Shown here: positions 22,541 through 31,129 of the stretch, in pieces | Layout: every line of letters starts with the position of its first letter | Position numbering within the stretch: position 1 is the stretch's first letter | NCBI RefSeq assembly: GCF_040689395.1 | Contig: NZ_JBFAZX010000019.1 | Coordinates: 62,001-126,000 of the forward strand | Origin: Dactylosporangium sp040689395 | GTDB taxonomy: Bacteria; Actinomycetota; Actinomycetes; Mycobacteriales; Micromonosporaceae | DNA: 64,000 nt | Direction: 5' to 3' | Position numbers and translations under genes: made by a program | The notes under the pieces: model-generated | Databases searched by the model: none | The model's input: the letters and a program-made list of their open reading frames with translations, nothing else | What the model was told of the DNA's origin: nothing

Positions 22541-23742
22541 AGGCGCTGGGGGACCCGCAGGCCCGCCGCGCGGTGGGCCCGTTCGATGACCGTCGCGTAC
22601 GAGGTGATCATCCGGGTGTGGCTGAACCGCTCGCGGCTGCCCAGCAGCCGCGGGGCGAACTCGGCGCGGCGGTCGACCGCCTCAGACCAGGCGGCGCTGA
22701 TCGCCTCCGGGTCGGGCGGGGTGATGAGCCCGTGGCCGGCCACGATGGCGGCCGTGTCGCCGACGTCGGTCGACACCGGCACGGCGCCGCACATGGCGCC
22801 CTCGATGAGGCACAGCGGCGCCGCCTCGCTGCTGGTCGAGGTCAGCGCCACCACGTCGGTGGCGGCGAAGACGGCCTCCATGTCGGGGCGGATGCCCAGC
22901 AGGTGCAGGCGGCCGAGATACCGCGGCTCGTCGTCGAACAGGTCGTTGAGCAGGCCGCACAGCTCGGCGTTGGCCGTGGTCATGCCCGCACCGCACAGCA
23001 GCACGTGGCCGTTGGGCGCGCGCTCCAGGTAGCGGCGCGCGGCGGCCAGGAACAGCGGGATGTTCTTCATCGGGTCATACCGGGCGGCCAGGGTGACCAC
23101 CTCGGCCTTGACCGGCACGCCGAGCGAGCGGCGCAGCGCGGCGCGCCAGCGGGCCGGCACCGGCCGGAAGCGGGACAGGTCCACGCCGTTGGGGATGACC
23201 TCGAGCAGGCCGGACGGGATACCGGCGGCCTCGTACGCCGACCGGGTCGACTCGGCGCAGCAGATCGCGGCGGCCACCCTGCCGTCCGCGACCGCCGCCT
23301 TGAACTCGACCAGCGCGCTGCCTTGGTTCTCCGGGTCGCAGCGGTGCAGGCACACGACAACCGGCTTGCGCGGGAACCCGGGCAGGTTCACCAGCCGCAG
23401 CGGCTGCTCCTTGAGCGACAGGATGATGTCGGCCCGCTCCGCGTGCGCGACGGCGGTGGCGACCTCGGCCGGGCTGAACGTCTTGCGGGCCGCGGTGTCC
23501 CCGCCGATGCGGCGGCCGAGCGGGCGCACCTCGACGCCGGCGGCGCGCAGCGACCGGTAGCTGGCGTCGTCCTCCATGCGCTGCAGGATCGTCTCCCGGC
23601 GCATGGCGCCATAGATGCTCAGCACCGCATGGTGATGACTGCCCCCGGCGTGCAGCCCGGCCACCACGGTGGTGTGCAGGGCCCGGGCGCCGCCGGAGAA
23701 AAATCCCTCATAGATCGACATCACGCGCAGTTGGCTGGCCAC
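22537..23742 (-). CDS. Family 4 (GT-B) glycosyltransferase
   Basis: A 401-residue GT-B glycosyltransferase. It shows SGGARALHTTVVAGL near the N-terminus, VIPNGVDLSRFRPV in the middle (about residue 200), and the nucleotide-sugar site TSTSSEAAPLCLIEGAMCGAVPVSTDVGD (described from about residue 305), where E...E spacing is retained. The start is GTG 23742. A leaderless promoter fits: CTGACA, 17-base spacer, CATGAT ending 6 bases before GTG. Alternatively ATG 23721 could be used. Donor and acceptor are unknown. It is isolated, not in a polysaccharide cluster. Confidence 0.85.
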   Translation of the reverse strand: MASQLRVMSIYEGFFSGGARALHTTVVAGLHAGGSHHHAVLSIYGAMRRETILQRMEDDASYRSLRAAGVEVRPLGRRIGGDTAARKTFSPAEVATAVAHAERADIILSLKEQPLRLVNLPGFPRKPVVVCLHRCDPENQGSALVEFKAAVADGRVAAAICCAESTRSAYEAAGIPSGLLEVIPNGVDLSRFRPVPARWRAALRRSLGVPVKAEVVTLAARYDPMKNIPLFLAAARRYLERAPNGHVLLCGAGMTTANAELCGLLNDLFDDEPRYLGRLHLLGIRPDMEAVFAATDVVALTSTSSEAAPLCLIEGAMCGAVPVSTDVGDTAAIVAGHGLITPPDPEAISAAWSEAVDRRAEFAPRLLGSRERFSHTRMITSYATVIERAHRAAGLRVPQRL

Positions 23743-24068
23743 GGGCAAATCATGACCTGCGGTGCCGGTTCTGTCAGGCCGAAACAGCGGGTTCTGCGGT
23801 GAACTGTGCGTTTCGGGGAAATCACGGAACGGGTAATGGCCATGCTCGATACGCTGCGTGTCCGGCGCTATTCGATGCCGCATCGATCGTCGTCGCGCAG
23901 ATGGGCACGGTCCGTGCTGGCATCCCCGCGGTCGTCTGTGCGGCGACACCGCGTTCTGCTCCCAGGTTCCCCTCCAATTGGTGTACCGCGGCGTGGTGCG
24001 CTTGACGCATCAGGCGGCTCCGGCTGGCCGGGTAGGTAGCGCCGGGCGGCACGGATAGCTTGACCGCC
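23743..24068. other. 326-base gap without a convincing gene
   Basis: The gap contains the promoter of the glycosyltransferase on the minus strand. At its right end a TAGCTT hexamer (24056-24061) lies 7 bases before a small plus-strand gene. The weakly coding frames across it (both strands) have atypical composition and no recognisable motif. Confidence 0.5.
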
Positions 24069-24266
24069 ATGGGGAATGCGCATCGCTGCGGCAAGCATGT
24101 CGTTCTGGCCAATCCGGCCTCTCGCATCCCGGTGTGGATGGAGTGTGCCGTGCACCGGTTCACGCCGATGCGGGTGTCGCGCCGCTATGAAGAGATCGTG
24201 ACGCTGGAGTTCTCGTACGAGGAGACGCTGCGGCTGGGCTGGATCGTCGAGCACGCGATGCTCTGA
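24069..24266 (+). CDS. Small hypothetical protein
   Basis: A 65-residue frame starting ATG 24069, with TAGCTT ending 7 bases upstream (leaderless arrangement). It has a basic, Cys-containing first half (GNAHRCGKHVVL, WMECAVHRF) and an acidic end (RRYEEIVTLEFSYEETL). There is no recognised family. It is supported by the promoter position and reasonable codon bias, but homology is unverified. Confidence 0.45.
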   Translation: MGNAHRCGKHVVLANPASRIPVWMECAVHRFTPMRVSRRYEEIVTLEFSYEETLRLGWIVEHAML

Positions 24267-24299
24267 TCGGCTCGCCGGGCCTGCCAGGCCCTTCGGGTC

Positions 24300-25544
24300 T
24301 CAGGGCCGGTCCAGGTAGCCCGGGTAGAGCAGCGCGAGCTCGTTCGGGTACGCGGCGATCAGGCGTAGCTCGTCGTCGGTGAGCGGGCGGCCGGTCGCGG
24401 CGTTGCACAGCTGGACCAGCTTGAACGTCAGCGCCTGGTCGCTCACCTCGACGCCGAGGTCGTCCATGACGTGGCGGAAGCCGGCGAGCCCGCCGTACTC
24501 ACCGGTGAGCACGATGCGGCCGGCTCGGGCGTGCCGCTCCCGCGGGAACGGGCCGAGCAGCTCGTCGTCGTAGAGCTCGTAGTTGCGGTGGTCCTTCAGC
24601 GCGCCGTCGGCGTGGATGCCGGACTCGTGCGCGAACGCGTTCGGACCCACGCCGGGCTGGTTGTTCGGCAGCGGCTGGCCGAACGCGTACGACGCCCACC
24701 AGGCGAAGCGGCGCGCCCACGTCAGGTCGATCGGGTCGCCGATCTCCGCACCCTCGGGCACGCCGAAGCCGTGCCGCAGCGCCAGGATGCACGAGACGAG
24801 GTCGGCGTTGCCGGAGCGCTCGCCGATACCGTTGACGCAGGTGTTGATCCAGGCGTCCTGCCCGGCAGCCAGGTCGCCGAAGGCTCCGGCCAGCGAGTTG
24901 GCCACGGCCATGCCGAGGTCGTTGTGGCAGTGCGTCTCGATGGGCATGCCGACGGCGCCGGCCAGCTTGGCGAACCGCTCGCCGATGCGCCCGGGCGTGT
25001 CGCCGCCGATCGTGTCGCAGTAGCGCAGCCGGTCGGCGCCCGCCTCCCGCGCCGCGAGCGCGAACTCCGTCAGGAACCCCTCGTCGGTGCGCGAGCCGTC
25101 CTCGGCGTTGACCCCGACGGTCTGCGCGCCCGCCGCCTTGGCCGCCCGCACGGCCGCGACCATCTCGCGGATCAGCGCGTCGCGGTCGAGGCGGCCGCGG
25201 AACTTGTTCTGCAGCATCTGGTCCGAGGTCGAGATCGACAGGTTGTAGTGGCGCAGCCCGAGCCCCGCGGAGCGTTCGACGTCGGCCGGGACGGCGCGGC
25301 ACCAGCCGGACAGCCGCAGCTGCCCGAACGCGCCGGCGCGCTCGAGCGCCGCCTGGGCGCGGATGTACGGCACCTCGTGGAACAGGAACGGAAAGCCGAT
25401 CTCGGACTGCGTCACCCCGAGGCAGCCGAGATGGAAGTTCACCATCGTCTTGCCGAACTTGGACAGCCCGGTCCGGGCGGTCTGCACCCCGTCGCGATTG
25501 GTGACGTCGAGGAAGTGGATGCGCGGCTTCGTTGTGGTCGACAT
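24300..25544 (-). CDS. Homocitrate/isopropylmalate/citramalate synthase-family enzyme (DRE-TIM metallolyase)
   Basis: A 414-residue acyl-CoA/2-oxoacid condensing enzyme. The TIM-barrel start FLDVTNRDGVQTAR keeps the catalytic Arg and the metal-binding Asp (residues about 11-24). The metal ligands H-x-H lie in THCHNDLGMAVANS (about 200). GIGERSGNADLV and AFAHESGIHADG complete the family. No C-terminal LeuA allosteric domain is seen; the chain ends after a short helical region, as in NifV/homocitrate-synthase types. The 2-oxoacid cannot be fixed from sequence. It is divergent from a citrate-synthase-like gene, with a 24-base inverted repeat over the promoter. Two adjacent acetyl-CoA/2-oxoacid condensing enzymes suggest a shared branch of carboxylic acid metabolism. 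Confidence 0.85.
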   Translation of the reverse strand: MSTTTKPRIHFLDVTNRDGVQTARTGLSKFGKTMVNFHLGCLGVTQSEIGFPFLFHEVPYIRAQAALERAGAFGQLRLSGWCRAVPADVERSAGLGLRHYNLSISTSDQMLQNKFRGRLDRDALIREMVAAVRAAKAAGAQTVGVNAEDGSRTDEGFLTEFALAAREAGADRLRYCDTIGGDTPGRIGERFAKLAGAVGMPIETHCHNDLGMAVANSLAGAFGDLAAGQDAWINTCVNGIGERSGNADLVSCILALRHGFGVPEGAEIGDPIDLTWARRFAWWASYAFGQPLPNNQPGVGPNAFAHESGIHADGALKDHRNYELYDDELLGPFPRERHARAGRIVLTGEYGGLAGFRHVMDDLGVEVSDQALTFKLVQLCNAATGRPLTDDELRLIAAYPNELALLYPGYLDRP

Positions 25545-25578
25545 GGGATTCAGCTTGACGATATGGACGGAGAAGTGT

Positions 25579-25602
25579 CAATGTTGATGAAAATCAACAT
25601 TG
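25579..25602. promoter_or_regulatory. Inverted repeat between the two condensing-enzyme genes
   Basis: Perfect 10-bp arms (25579-25588 and 25593-25602) around GAAA, core TTGAT-N4-ATCAA. On the minus strand the arm overlaps a TTGACA -35 for the homocitrate-synthase-like gene, so a regulator bound here would control it and possibly its divergent neighbour. Confidence 0.65.
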
Positions 25603-25712
25603 CTTGCGCAACATGACGGGCGAACAATCGCTGCGGGCTGGACCGGAAGTGACTGTGCCCGCGGCGGGCGGATGGTGTGCGTGGCGGAACGGTGGCCGGA
25701 GGGGGGCCGAGG

Positions 25713-27029
25713 GTGAGCGGATGGATCGGGGCGGACGAGGCGGCGCGGCGGCTCGGGGTCAAGCCGGCGACGCTGTATTCGTACGTCAGCCGGGGAGCGC
25801 TGACCCGGCGCAAGGCCCCCGACGGGCGCAGCGTCTTCGACCCCGCCGAGATCGACCGCCTCGCGCGCCGTGGGCGGCCCCGGCAGCAGCCCGGCGGAAC
25901 CGAGGTCGTCATCGAGTCCGCCGTCACGATGCTCGGCGAGGACCGGCACTACTACCGCGGGCGGGACGCCATCGTGCTCGCCGACGCCTGGCGGCTCGAG
26001 CAGGTCGCCGTCTGGCTGTGGACGGGGCTGGAGCCGCCCGCCGAACCGCCCGTCGAACCGCCCGTCGAGGTAGCCGTGCGTGGGGCGAGGAAGCGGGCAT
26101 CGGACACGCGAGTAGCGGAGGCCGAGGCGTGGGCGGCGGGGGCGGAGGCCGTCGCGGCGGCCCGGGAGGCGCAGCGTGGGCTGTCCTGCGCGGTGCTGCC
26201 GCTCGAGCGCCTTCAGGTCATCGTCACCGCGCTCACCGTCGCCGATCCCGTGCGGCTCAACCTCGAGCCGGCGGCGGTCGCGCGGGTCGGGCAGGGGCTC
26301 GTCGCGGGGATGGTCGACGCGCTGCCGGTGTGGGACGGGTCCGGGGAGCCGCACACGCCGTACGTCGTGGTGGAGCCGGGCGTGCTCGCGCGGGACCTGA
26401 CCGTGCACGGGCGGCTGTGGCGCAGGCTGGCCGGGGACGGGGCCGACGAGCGGCTCGCCGACGTGCTGCGGTTCGCCATGGTGTTGCTCGCCGACCACGA
26501 GCTGGCGTCCTCGACGCTCGCGGCTCGGGTGGCCGCCTCGGTGCGGGCCGACCCGTACGCTGTGGTCCTCGCGGGGCTCGGGGTCACCAGCGGGGCGCTG
26601 CACGGCGGCGCCACGCTCGGCGTCGAGTCGATGTTCGCCGAGATCGGCGCGGCCTCCCGGGCTTCGTACGCGATGGGGGAGCGGCTGCGGCGCGGGGAGC
26701 GGATCCCGGGGTTCGGCCACGCCGTCTACCGCGCCGGGGACGCGCGCGGCGCGGCGTTGCTGGAACGGGTGCGCCGGGCGGTACCGGATCATCCCCGGCT
26801 GGCCGTCGCGGAGGCGATGCTCGACGAGGCGCGCCGGATGCGGCTGCCGGCTATGAACGTGGACTTCGCGCTCGCGCTGCTGACGCACCTGGCCGGCATG
26901 CCCCGCGGCGCGGGCGAGGCGATCTTCGGCATCGCGCGCACGGTCGGCTGGCTCGCCCACGCGATGGAGGAGTACGCGCGGCCGACGCGACTGCGGCTGC
27001 GGGCGGCGTACACCGGGCCGCTCGACTGA
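25713..27029 (+). CDS. Citrate synthase with N-terminal helix-turn-helix
   Basis: A 438-residue protein. Residues about 3-50 form a MerR/excisionase-type HTH (IGADEAARRLGVKPATLYSYV, RRKAPDGRSVF). The rest is citrate synthase: the oxaloacetate His in SGALHGGATLG (about 290), the second His in IPGFGHAVYR (about 337) and the catalytic Asp in MNVDFALAL (about 388) are all present. A Pro/Glu/Val repeat insert lies near residue 110. The start is GTG 25713 with a GGAGG-rich site before it. Actinobacteria often carry this HTH-fused citrate or methylcitrate synthase besides GltA. It may bind its own control region at 25579-25602. Confidence 0.9.
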   Translation: MSGWIGADEAARRLGVKPATLYSYVSRGALTRRKAPDGRSVFDPAEIDRLARRGRPRQQPGGTEVVIESAVTMLGEDRHYYRGRDAIVLADAWRLEQVAVWLWTGLEPPAEPPVEPPVEVAVRGARKRASDTRVAEAEAWAAGAEAVAAAREAQRGLSCAVLPLERLQVIVTALTVADPVRLNLEPAAVARVGQGLVAGMVDALPVWDGSGEPHTPYVVVEPGVLARDLTVHGRLWRRLAGDGADERLADVLRFAMVLLADHELASSTLAARVAASVRADPYAVVLAGLGVTSGALHGGATLGVESMFAEIGAASRASYAMGERLRRGERIPGFGHAVYRAGDARGAALLERVRRAVPDHPRLAVAEAMLDEARRMRLPAMNVDFALALLTHLAGMPRGAGEAIFGIARTVGWLAHAMEEYARPTRLRLRAAYTGPLD

Positions 27030-27078
27030 GCGGCGCGGTCCGGCGCCGGCCAGAGGGCCGCAGCTCGGCATCGATGTG

Positions 27079-27090
27079 ATTGATATCAAT
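27079..27090. promoter_or_regulatory. 12-bp palindrome ATTGATATCAAT
   Basis: It lies between the citrate-synthase and M3-peptidase genes. It shares the TTGAT...ATCAA half-sites of the inverted repeat at 25579-25602, without the 4-base spacer. It could be a related operator. Confidence 0.35.
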
Positions 27091-27247
27091 TTATTGCCAG
27101 GCTGCTGTTCGGTGCGGCTGACCCGTCGATCCGCTGATCCGCCCGGCCGGGGATCGCCGGGCGCGGTTTCCGCAAGGTGTGTCGCAAAAGGCGTCTGAAA
27201 GATTGCAGGGGAGGTGACGGCCGGGCGGGGGCCGATACAGTCGGTAG

Positions 27248-29317
27248 GTGACCACGGACAACCCGTTCTTCGCGCCGAGCGACTTGCCGTACCAGCTGCC
27301 GCCGTTCGACCGCATCGAGGTCGACCACTACCTGCCGGCCTTCGAGCGGGGCATGGCCGAGCAGCGCGCGGAGGTCGCGGCCATCTCCGCCGACCCGGCC
27401 CCGCCGACCTTCGACAACACGCTGGTGGCGCTGGAGCGCTCCGGGCGCGTCCTGCAGCGCGTCTCGGCCGTGTTCTTCACCCTGACCAGCGCCGACACTA
27501 CGCCGAGGCTGCAGGCGATCGAGGCCGAGGTCGTCCCGAAGCTGTCGGCGCACGGCGACGCCATCATGCTCGACGCGGGGCTGTACCGCCGGATCAAGAC
27601 CCTCTACGAGCACCGCGACGAGCTCGGCCTGGAGCCCGAGCCGGCGTGGCTGCTGGAGCGGTACCACACCGATTTCGTGCGTGCCGGCGCCGAGCTGTCG
27701 CCGGAGCAGCACGTGCGGCTGCGGGAGATCAACGCCGAGCTGGCGGCCCTGGCGACCGACTTCGGCAACCGCGTGCGCGACGAGATGAAGGCCGGCGCCG
27801 TCGTCGTCGACGACGAGGCGGAGCTTGCGGGGCTCTCCGCCGACGCGATCGCCGCCGCAGCGGTGGCCGGGCGCGACCGGGGGCTCGACGGGAAGTACGT
27901 GCTGAACCTGATCCTGCCGACGGCGCAGCCGGCGCTCGCGTCGCTGCGCGACCGCGCGCTGCGCGAACGCCTGCACACCGCGTCCGTCAGCCGTGGGTCC
28001 CGCGGCGGCGAGCTCGACACCACGGCGATCGTGCTGCGTATCGTCCGGCTGCGCGCCGAGCGGGCGCGGCTGCTCGGCTTCGAGCACCACGCGGCGTACA
28101 ACATCTCCGACAACACCGCCCGCTCGGTGCCGGCGGTCGAGGAGATGCTGGCCAAGCTCGTGCCGGCGGCGATGGCCAACGCGACGGCCGAGGCCGAGGA
28201 CCTGCAGGCCGCCATCGACGAGGCCCACGGCGACGCGGCGTTCCCGCTGCGGCCCTGGGACTGGGCGTACTACACCGAGCGGATCCGCCGCGAGCGCTAC
28301 GCGATCGACGAGGCCGAGCTGCGCCCGTACTTCGAGCTGGAGCGGGTGTTGCGCGACGGGGTGTTCTTCGCCGCCGGCCGGCTGTACGGGCTGCGCTTCG
28401 AGGAACGGCCGGACCTGCGGGCGTACCACCCCGACGCCCGGGTGTTCGAGGTCTTCGACCGCGACGGCGGCCCGCTCGGGCTGTACGTCGGCGACTTCTT
28501 CACCCGCGCGTCCAAGCGCGGCGGCGCCTGGGCCAACGCGCTCGTGGCGCAGTCGCGGCTGTTCGGCACCGCACCGGTCGCGGTCAACAACCTCAACATC
28601 AACCGGGCGCCGGACGGCGCGCCGACGCTGCTCACCCTGGACGAGGTCCGCACCCTCTTCCACGAGTTCGGCCATGCCCTGCACACGCTGTTCTCGCAGG
28701 TGTACTTCCCGAAGTTCGCGGGCACGCGGGTGCCGCGCGACTTCGTTGAGTACCCGTCACAGGTCAACGAGGTGTGGATGCTCTGGCCGGAGGTGCTGGC
28801 CAGCTACGCGCTGCACCACCGCACCGGGGAGCCGCTGCCGCAGGAGGTCGTCGACCGGCTCCAGGCCGCCGAGCGGTTCAACAAGGGGTTCGCCACGACG
28901 GAGTACCTGGCGGCCACCCTGCTCGACCTCGCCTGGCACACGCTGAGCGTCGAGGACGTGGCGGCGGTCGACGACGTCGTGACGTTCGAGGAGGCGGCCC
29001 TGCAACGGGCTGGGGTGGCGACGCCGTTCGTGCCGCCCCGCTACCGCACGCCGTACTTCGCGCACGTCTTCAGCGGTGCCGCGTACAGCGCCGGCTACTA
29101 CTCGTACATCTGGAGCGAGGTCCTCGACGCGGACACCGTCGACTGGCTGACCGAGCGGGGCGGCCTGCGCCGCGACAGCGGTGACGCGTTCCGCGACGGC
29201 CTGCTGGCCAAGGGCGGCAGTGCGGACTCGATGGAGGTCTATCGCGCGTTCCGCGGCCGCGATCCGTTCATCGAGCCGCTGCTGAAACGGCGCGGGCTGG
29301 CGGGTGGAGCCGAATAA
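27248..29317 (+). CDS. M3-family zinc metallopeptidase (Dcp-like oligopeptidase)
   Basis: A 689-residue cytosolic peptidase of the dipeptidyl carboxypeptidase/oligopeptidase A type. The zinc motif HEFGH is at residues 473-477, with the third ligand Glu in FVEYPSQ about 28 residues later. The closing substrate-binding region contains FAHVFSGAAYSAGYYSY. No signal peptide. The start is GTG 27248; TACAGT (27236-27241) ends 6 bases before it, so the transcript is probably leaderless. The enzyme should degrade short peptides released by proteases. It is monocistronic. Confidence 0.93.
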   Translation: MTTDNPFFAPSDLPYQLPPFDRIEVDHYLPAFERGMAEQRAEVAAISADPAPPTFDNTLVALERSGRVLQRVSAVFFTLTSADTTPRLQAIEAEVVPKLSAHGDAIMLDAGLYRRIKTLYEHRDELGLEPEPAWLLERYHTDFVRAGAELSPEQHVRLREINAELAALATDFGNRVRDEMKAGAVVVDDEAELAGLSADAIAAAAVAGRDRGLDGKYVLNLILPTAQPALASLRDRALRERLHTASVSRGSRGGELDTTAIVLRIVRLRAERARLLGFEHHAAYNISDNTARSVPAVEEMLAKLVPAAMANATAEAEDLQAAIDEAHGDAAFPLRPWDWAYYTERIRRERYAIDEAELRPYFELERVLRDGVFFAAGRLYGLRFEERPDLRAYHPDARVFEVFDRDGGPLGLYVGDFFTRASKRGGAWANALVAQSRLFGTAPVAVNNLNINRAPDGAPTLLTLDEVRTLFHEFGHALHTLFSQVYFPKFAGTRVPRDFVEYPSQVNEVWMLWPEVLASYALHHRTGEPLPQEVVDRLQAAERFNKGFATTEYLAATLLDLAWHTLSVEDVAAVDDVVTFEEAALQRAGVATPFVPPRYRTPYFAHVFSGAAYSAGYYSYIWSEVLDADTVDWLTERGGLRRDSGDAFRDGLLAKGGSADSMEVYRAFRGRDPFIEPLLKRRGLAGGAE

Positions 29318-29412
29318 TGATGTTCCGTGATGTTCCTTAGTTTTTCCTAAAGCCAGGATTTATCCGGGGATCCCGCCTTTCGGTACGGGCGCCACGTTCG
29401 TAAGCTGTCGCG

Positions 29413-30102
29413 GTGCGTGGCGCCACCTCCCGGCGCAGGCGCGCTGCCGCACGTCGTCTGCACATCAGCAGATTGGCGCTGCTCGCCGCGGTCAGCCTGG
29501 TCGCCTCGTTGATCAGTGTCGGTGTTTCCTGGGCGATCTTCCCCGAGCAGCAGGCGGCGGTCGCGGATGACACCAGCTTCGACACCACGAAGTTCTACGA
29601 GACCCATGCCCGGGCCAACGCGGCCCGCGGCGCCGCCCAGGCGGCGCTGCCGGGACAGCCGCTGGTGCCGAAGCCGGTGGCGGGGCTGACCCAGGAGCAG
29701 ACCAACAACGCGTTCATCGTGATCGAGGTGGCGCGGCAGATGAACCTGCCGGAGCGGGCGATGGTGGTGGCGATCGCGACCGCGTTGCAGGAGACGTATC
29801 TGAGGAACCTCGCCAACCCGAAGGTGCCGGAGTCGATGAAGCTGCCGCACGAGGGCACCGGCACGAACTACGACTCGGTCGGGATCTTCCAGCAGCGGGT
29901 CAGCATCTGGGGCACGCCGGAGCAGCTCATGGACCCGGCGTTCGCGTCGGCGAAGTTCTACACCAAGCTGATGAAGGTCAACGGCTGGCAGCAGATGAGC
30001 GTCACCAACGCCGCGCAGGCGGTCCAGCGCAGCGCGTTCGCCAGCGCCTACGCCAAGCACGCCACCAACGCGCAGCGGATCGTCGACGAGCTCACGACCT
30101 GA
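29413..30102 (+). CDS. Exported lysozyme/transglycosylase-like protein
   Basis: A 229-residue protein. The Arg-rich N-terminus is followed by one hydrophobic segment (about residues 21-43), a signal anchor or uncleaved signal. The extracellular part carries a lysozyme-like fold signature: AIATALQET (with the putative catalytic Glu), YDSVGIFQQRVS and WGTPEQLMDPAFAS, as in actinobacterial cell-wall transglycosylase-like domains. The start is GTG 29413; TAAGCT (29401-29406) ends 6 bases before it. It probably acts on peptidoglycan, though activity is not certain because the usual conserved DxxS pattern is only partly visible. Confidence 0.8.
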   Translation: MRGATSRRRRAAARRLHISRLALLAAVSLVASLISVGVSWAIFPEQQAAVADDTSFDTTKFYETHARANAARGAAQAALPGQPLVPKPVAGLTQEQTNNAFIVIEVARQMNLPERAMVVAIATALQETYLRNLANPKVPESMKLPHEGTGTNYDSVGIFQQRVSIWGTPEQLMDPAFASAKFYTKLMKVNGWQQMSVTNAAQAVQRSAFASAYAKHATNAQRIVDELTT

Positions 30103-30203
30103 GCCGGACGGACGGCGATCTGGTGGGACGTGCGCTCGGCCGCGCGCTGGGGGACCGGCTGCGCTTCGTGTTCGGCCGTCCCGGCTGGCGGCCCGCGGCA
30201 TGA
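30102..30203 (+). pseudogene. 3' relic of an alkylglycerol-monooxygenase-like (sterol desaturase family) gene
   Basis: About 33 codons in frame end with DRLRFVFGRPGWRPAA and a TGA that overlaps the yhhN start (ATGA). This tail resembles the C-terminus of fatty-acid-hydroxylase/AGMO-type proteins. Such genes are often found directly upstream of YhhN-family genes in actinobacteria. The whole membrane-embedded His-box part is gone. Confidence 0.5.
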
Positions 30204-30856
30204 GGCGCCTGTCGCTGCCGCTGTTCGTCGCTGCCGCCGCCGTGGAGCTGGCCGGGGTCGCCGCGGACCAGCGCGTCCTGCAGTGGATCGCCAAGCCCCT
30301 GCTGGCCCCGATCCTGATCTGGTACCTCGTGAGCCGGGGCCGCCGCGACGCGGTGACGGCCGCACTGGCGTTCGCCACCGCGGGCGACGTGGTCCTGCTC
30401 GTGCCCGGCCGGCTGCCGTTCCTGGCCGGCATGGCCTGCTTCCTCGGCACCCAGGTGTGCCTGCTGGCCGCGTTCCTGCGCCGGGCGCACCCCGGGGCCG
30501 TCGCGGTCGTCGGCTACGCGGTGCTGTGGGCCGGGCTCAACGCGCTGCTGTGGGGCCATCTCGGCGCGCTGCGGGGGCCGATCCTCGGGTACAGCATGGC
30601 GCTGGCCGCGATGGCGTGCACCGCGACCGGCGTCTCGGCCCGGGCGGGGCTCGGCGGGGCGCTGTTCTTCGTCTCCGACCTGCTCATCGGCGCCGGCGCG
30701 GCCGGGCTGGACTTCGCCGGCCGGGACGTGTTCGTGATGGCCACCTACGCCGCGGCCCTCGCGCTCATCGCGACGGGCTGGGCGCATCGGGCTGCTGAGC
30801 GCGCCGGTGCCAGCGTCGTGCCAGGACCGCCGCAAGACCAGCCCCGGCGCCGTTGA
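30200..30856 (+). CDS. YhhN/TMEM86-family membrane protein (lysoplasmalogenase-like)
   Basis: A 218-residue protein with about seven hydrophobic helices and the family pattern: IAKPLLAPILIWYLVSRGR (helix 2), ALAFATAGDVVLLV with the conserved Asp, and FFVSDLLIGAGA with the second conserved Asp. YhhN/TMEM86 proteins hydrolyse the vinyl-ether bond of lysoplasmalogens. The start ATG 30200 overlaps the stop of a truncated monooxygenase relic, the residue of a former translational coupling. The 3' end overlaps a convergent VanZ-like fragment by about 90 bases. Confidence 0.85.
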   Translation: MRRLSLPLFVAAAAVELAGVAADQRVLQWIAKPLLAPILIWYLVSRGRRDAVTAALAFATAGDVVLLVPGRLPFLAGMACFLGTQVCLLAAFLRRAHPGAVAVVGYAVLWAGLNALLWGHLGALRGPILGYSMALAAMACTATGVSARAGLGGALFFVSDLLIGAGAAGLDFAGRDVFVMATYAAALALIATGWAHRAAERAGASVVPGPPQDQPRRR

Positions 30857-31025
30857 TGAGCACGTCGTCGACGGCGGTGACACGGCCGAGGTCCAGGACG
30901 TAATGCAGCGTCTCGAGCACGGCCGAGCCGAGCGCGGCCAGGCCGGTCACCGCCCAGGCGTTCAGGCGCCAGCGCATCGGGCCGAACACCCCGGGCGCGG
31001 CGAACACCGCCAGGTTGCCGCCCAC
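30765..31025 (-). pseudogene. N-terminally truncated VanZ-like protein
   Basis: Eighty-six residues that correspond to the C-terminal half of VanZ-family membrane proteins: a helix opening GGNLAVFAAPGVFGP, then ALGSAVLETLHYVLDLGR and AVDDVLINGAGAGLAAVL. The first two helices of the roughly 150-residue family are missing. The only start is GTG 31025, placed within the first recognisable helix. The sequence upstream is decayed. Probably not functional. Confidence 0.6.
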
Positions 31026-31129
31026 GGGATGGTCATGCCGTCAGCCTCGTCCTCGCCGGCCTCGAGGCCATCCAGGCGATGCACCGATCCGACCCTGAAT
31101 GCCGCGCCGGCGTCCTCAAGACCGACCCC

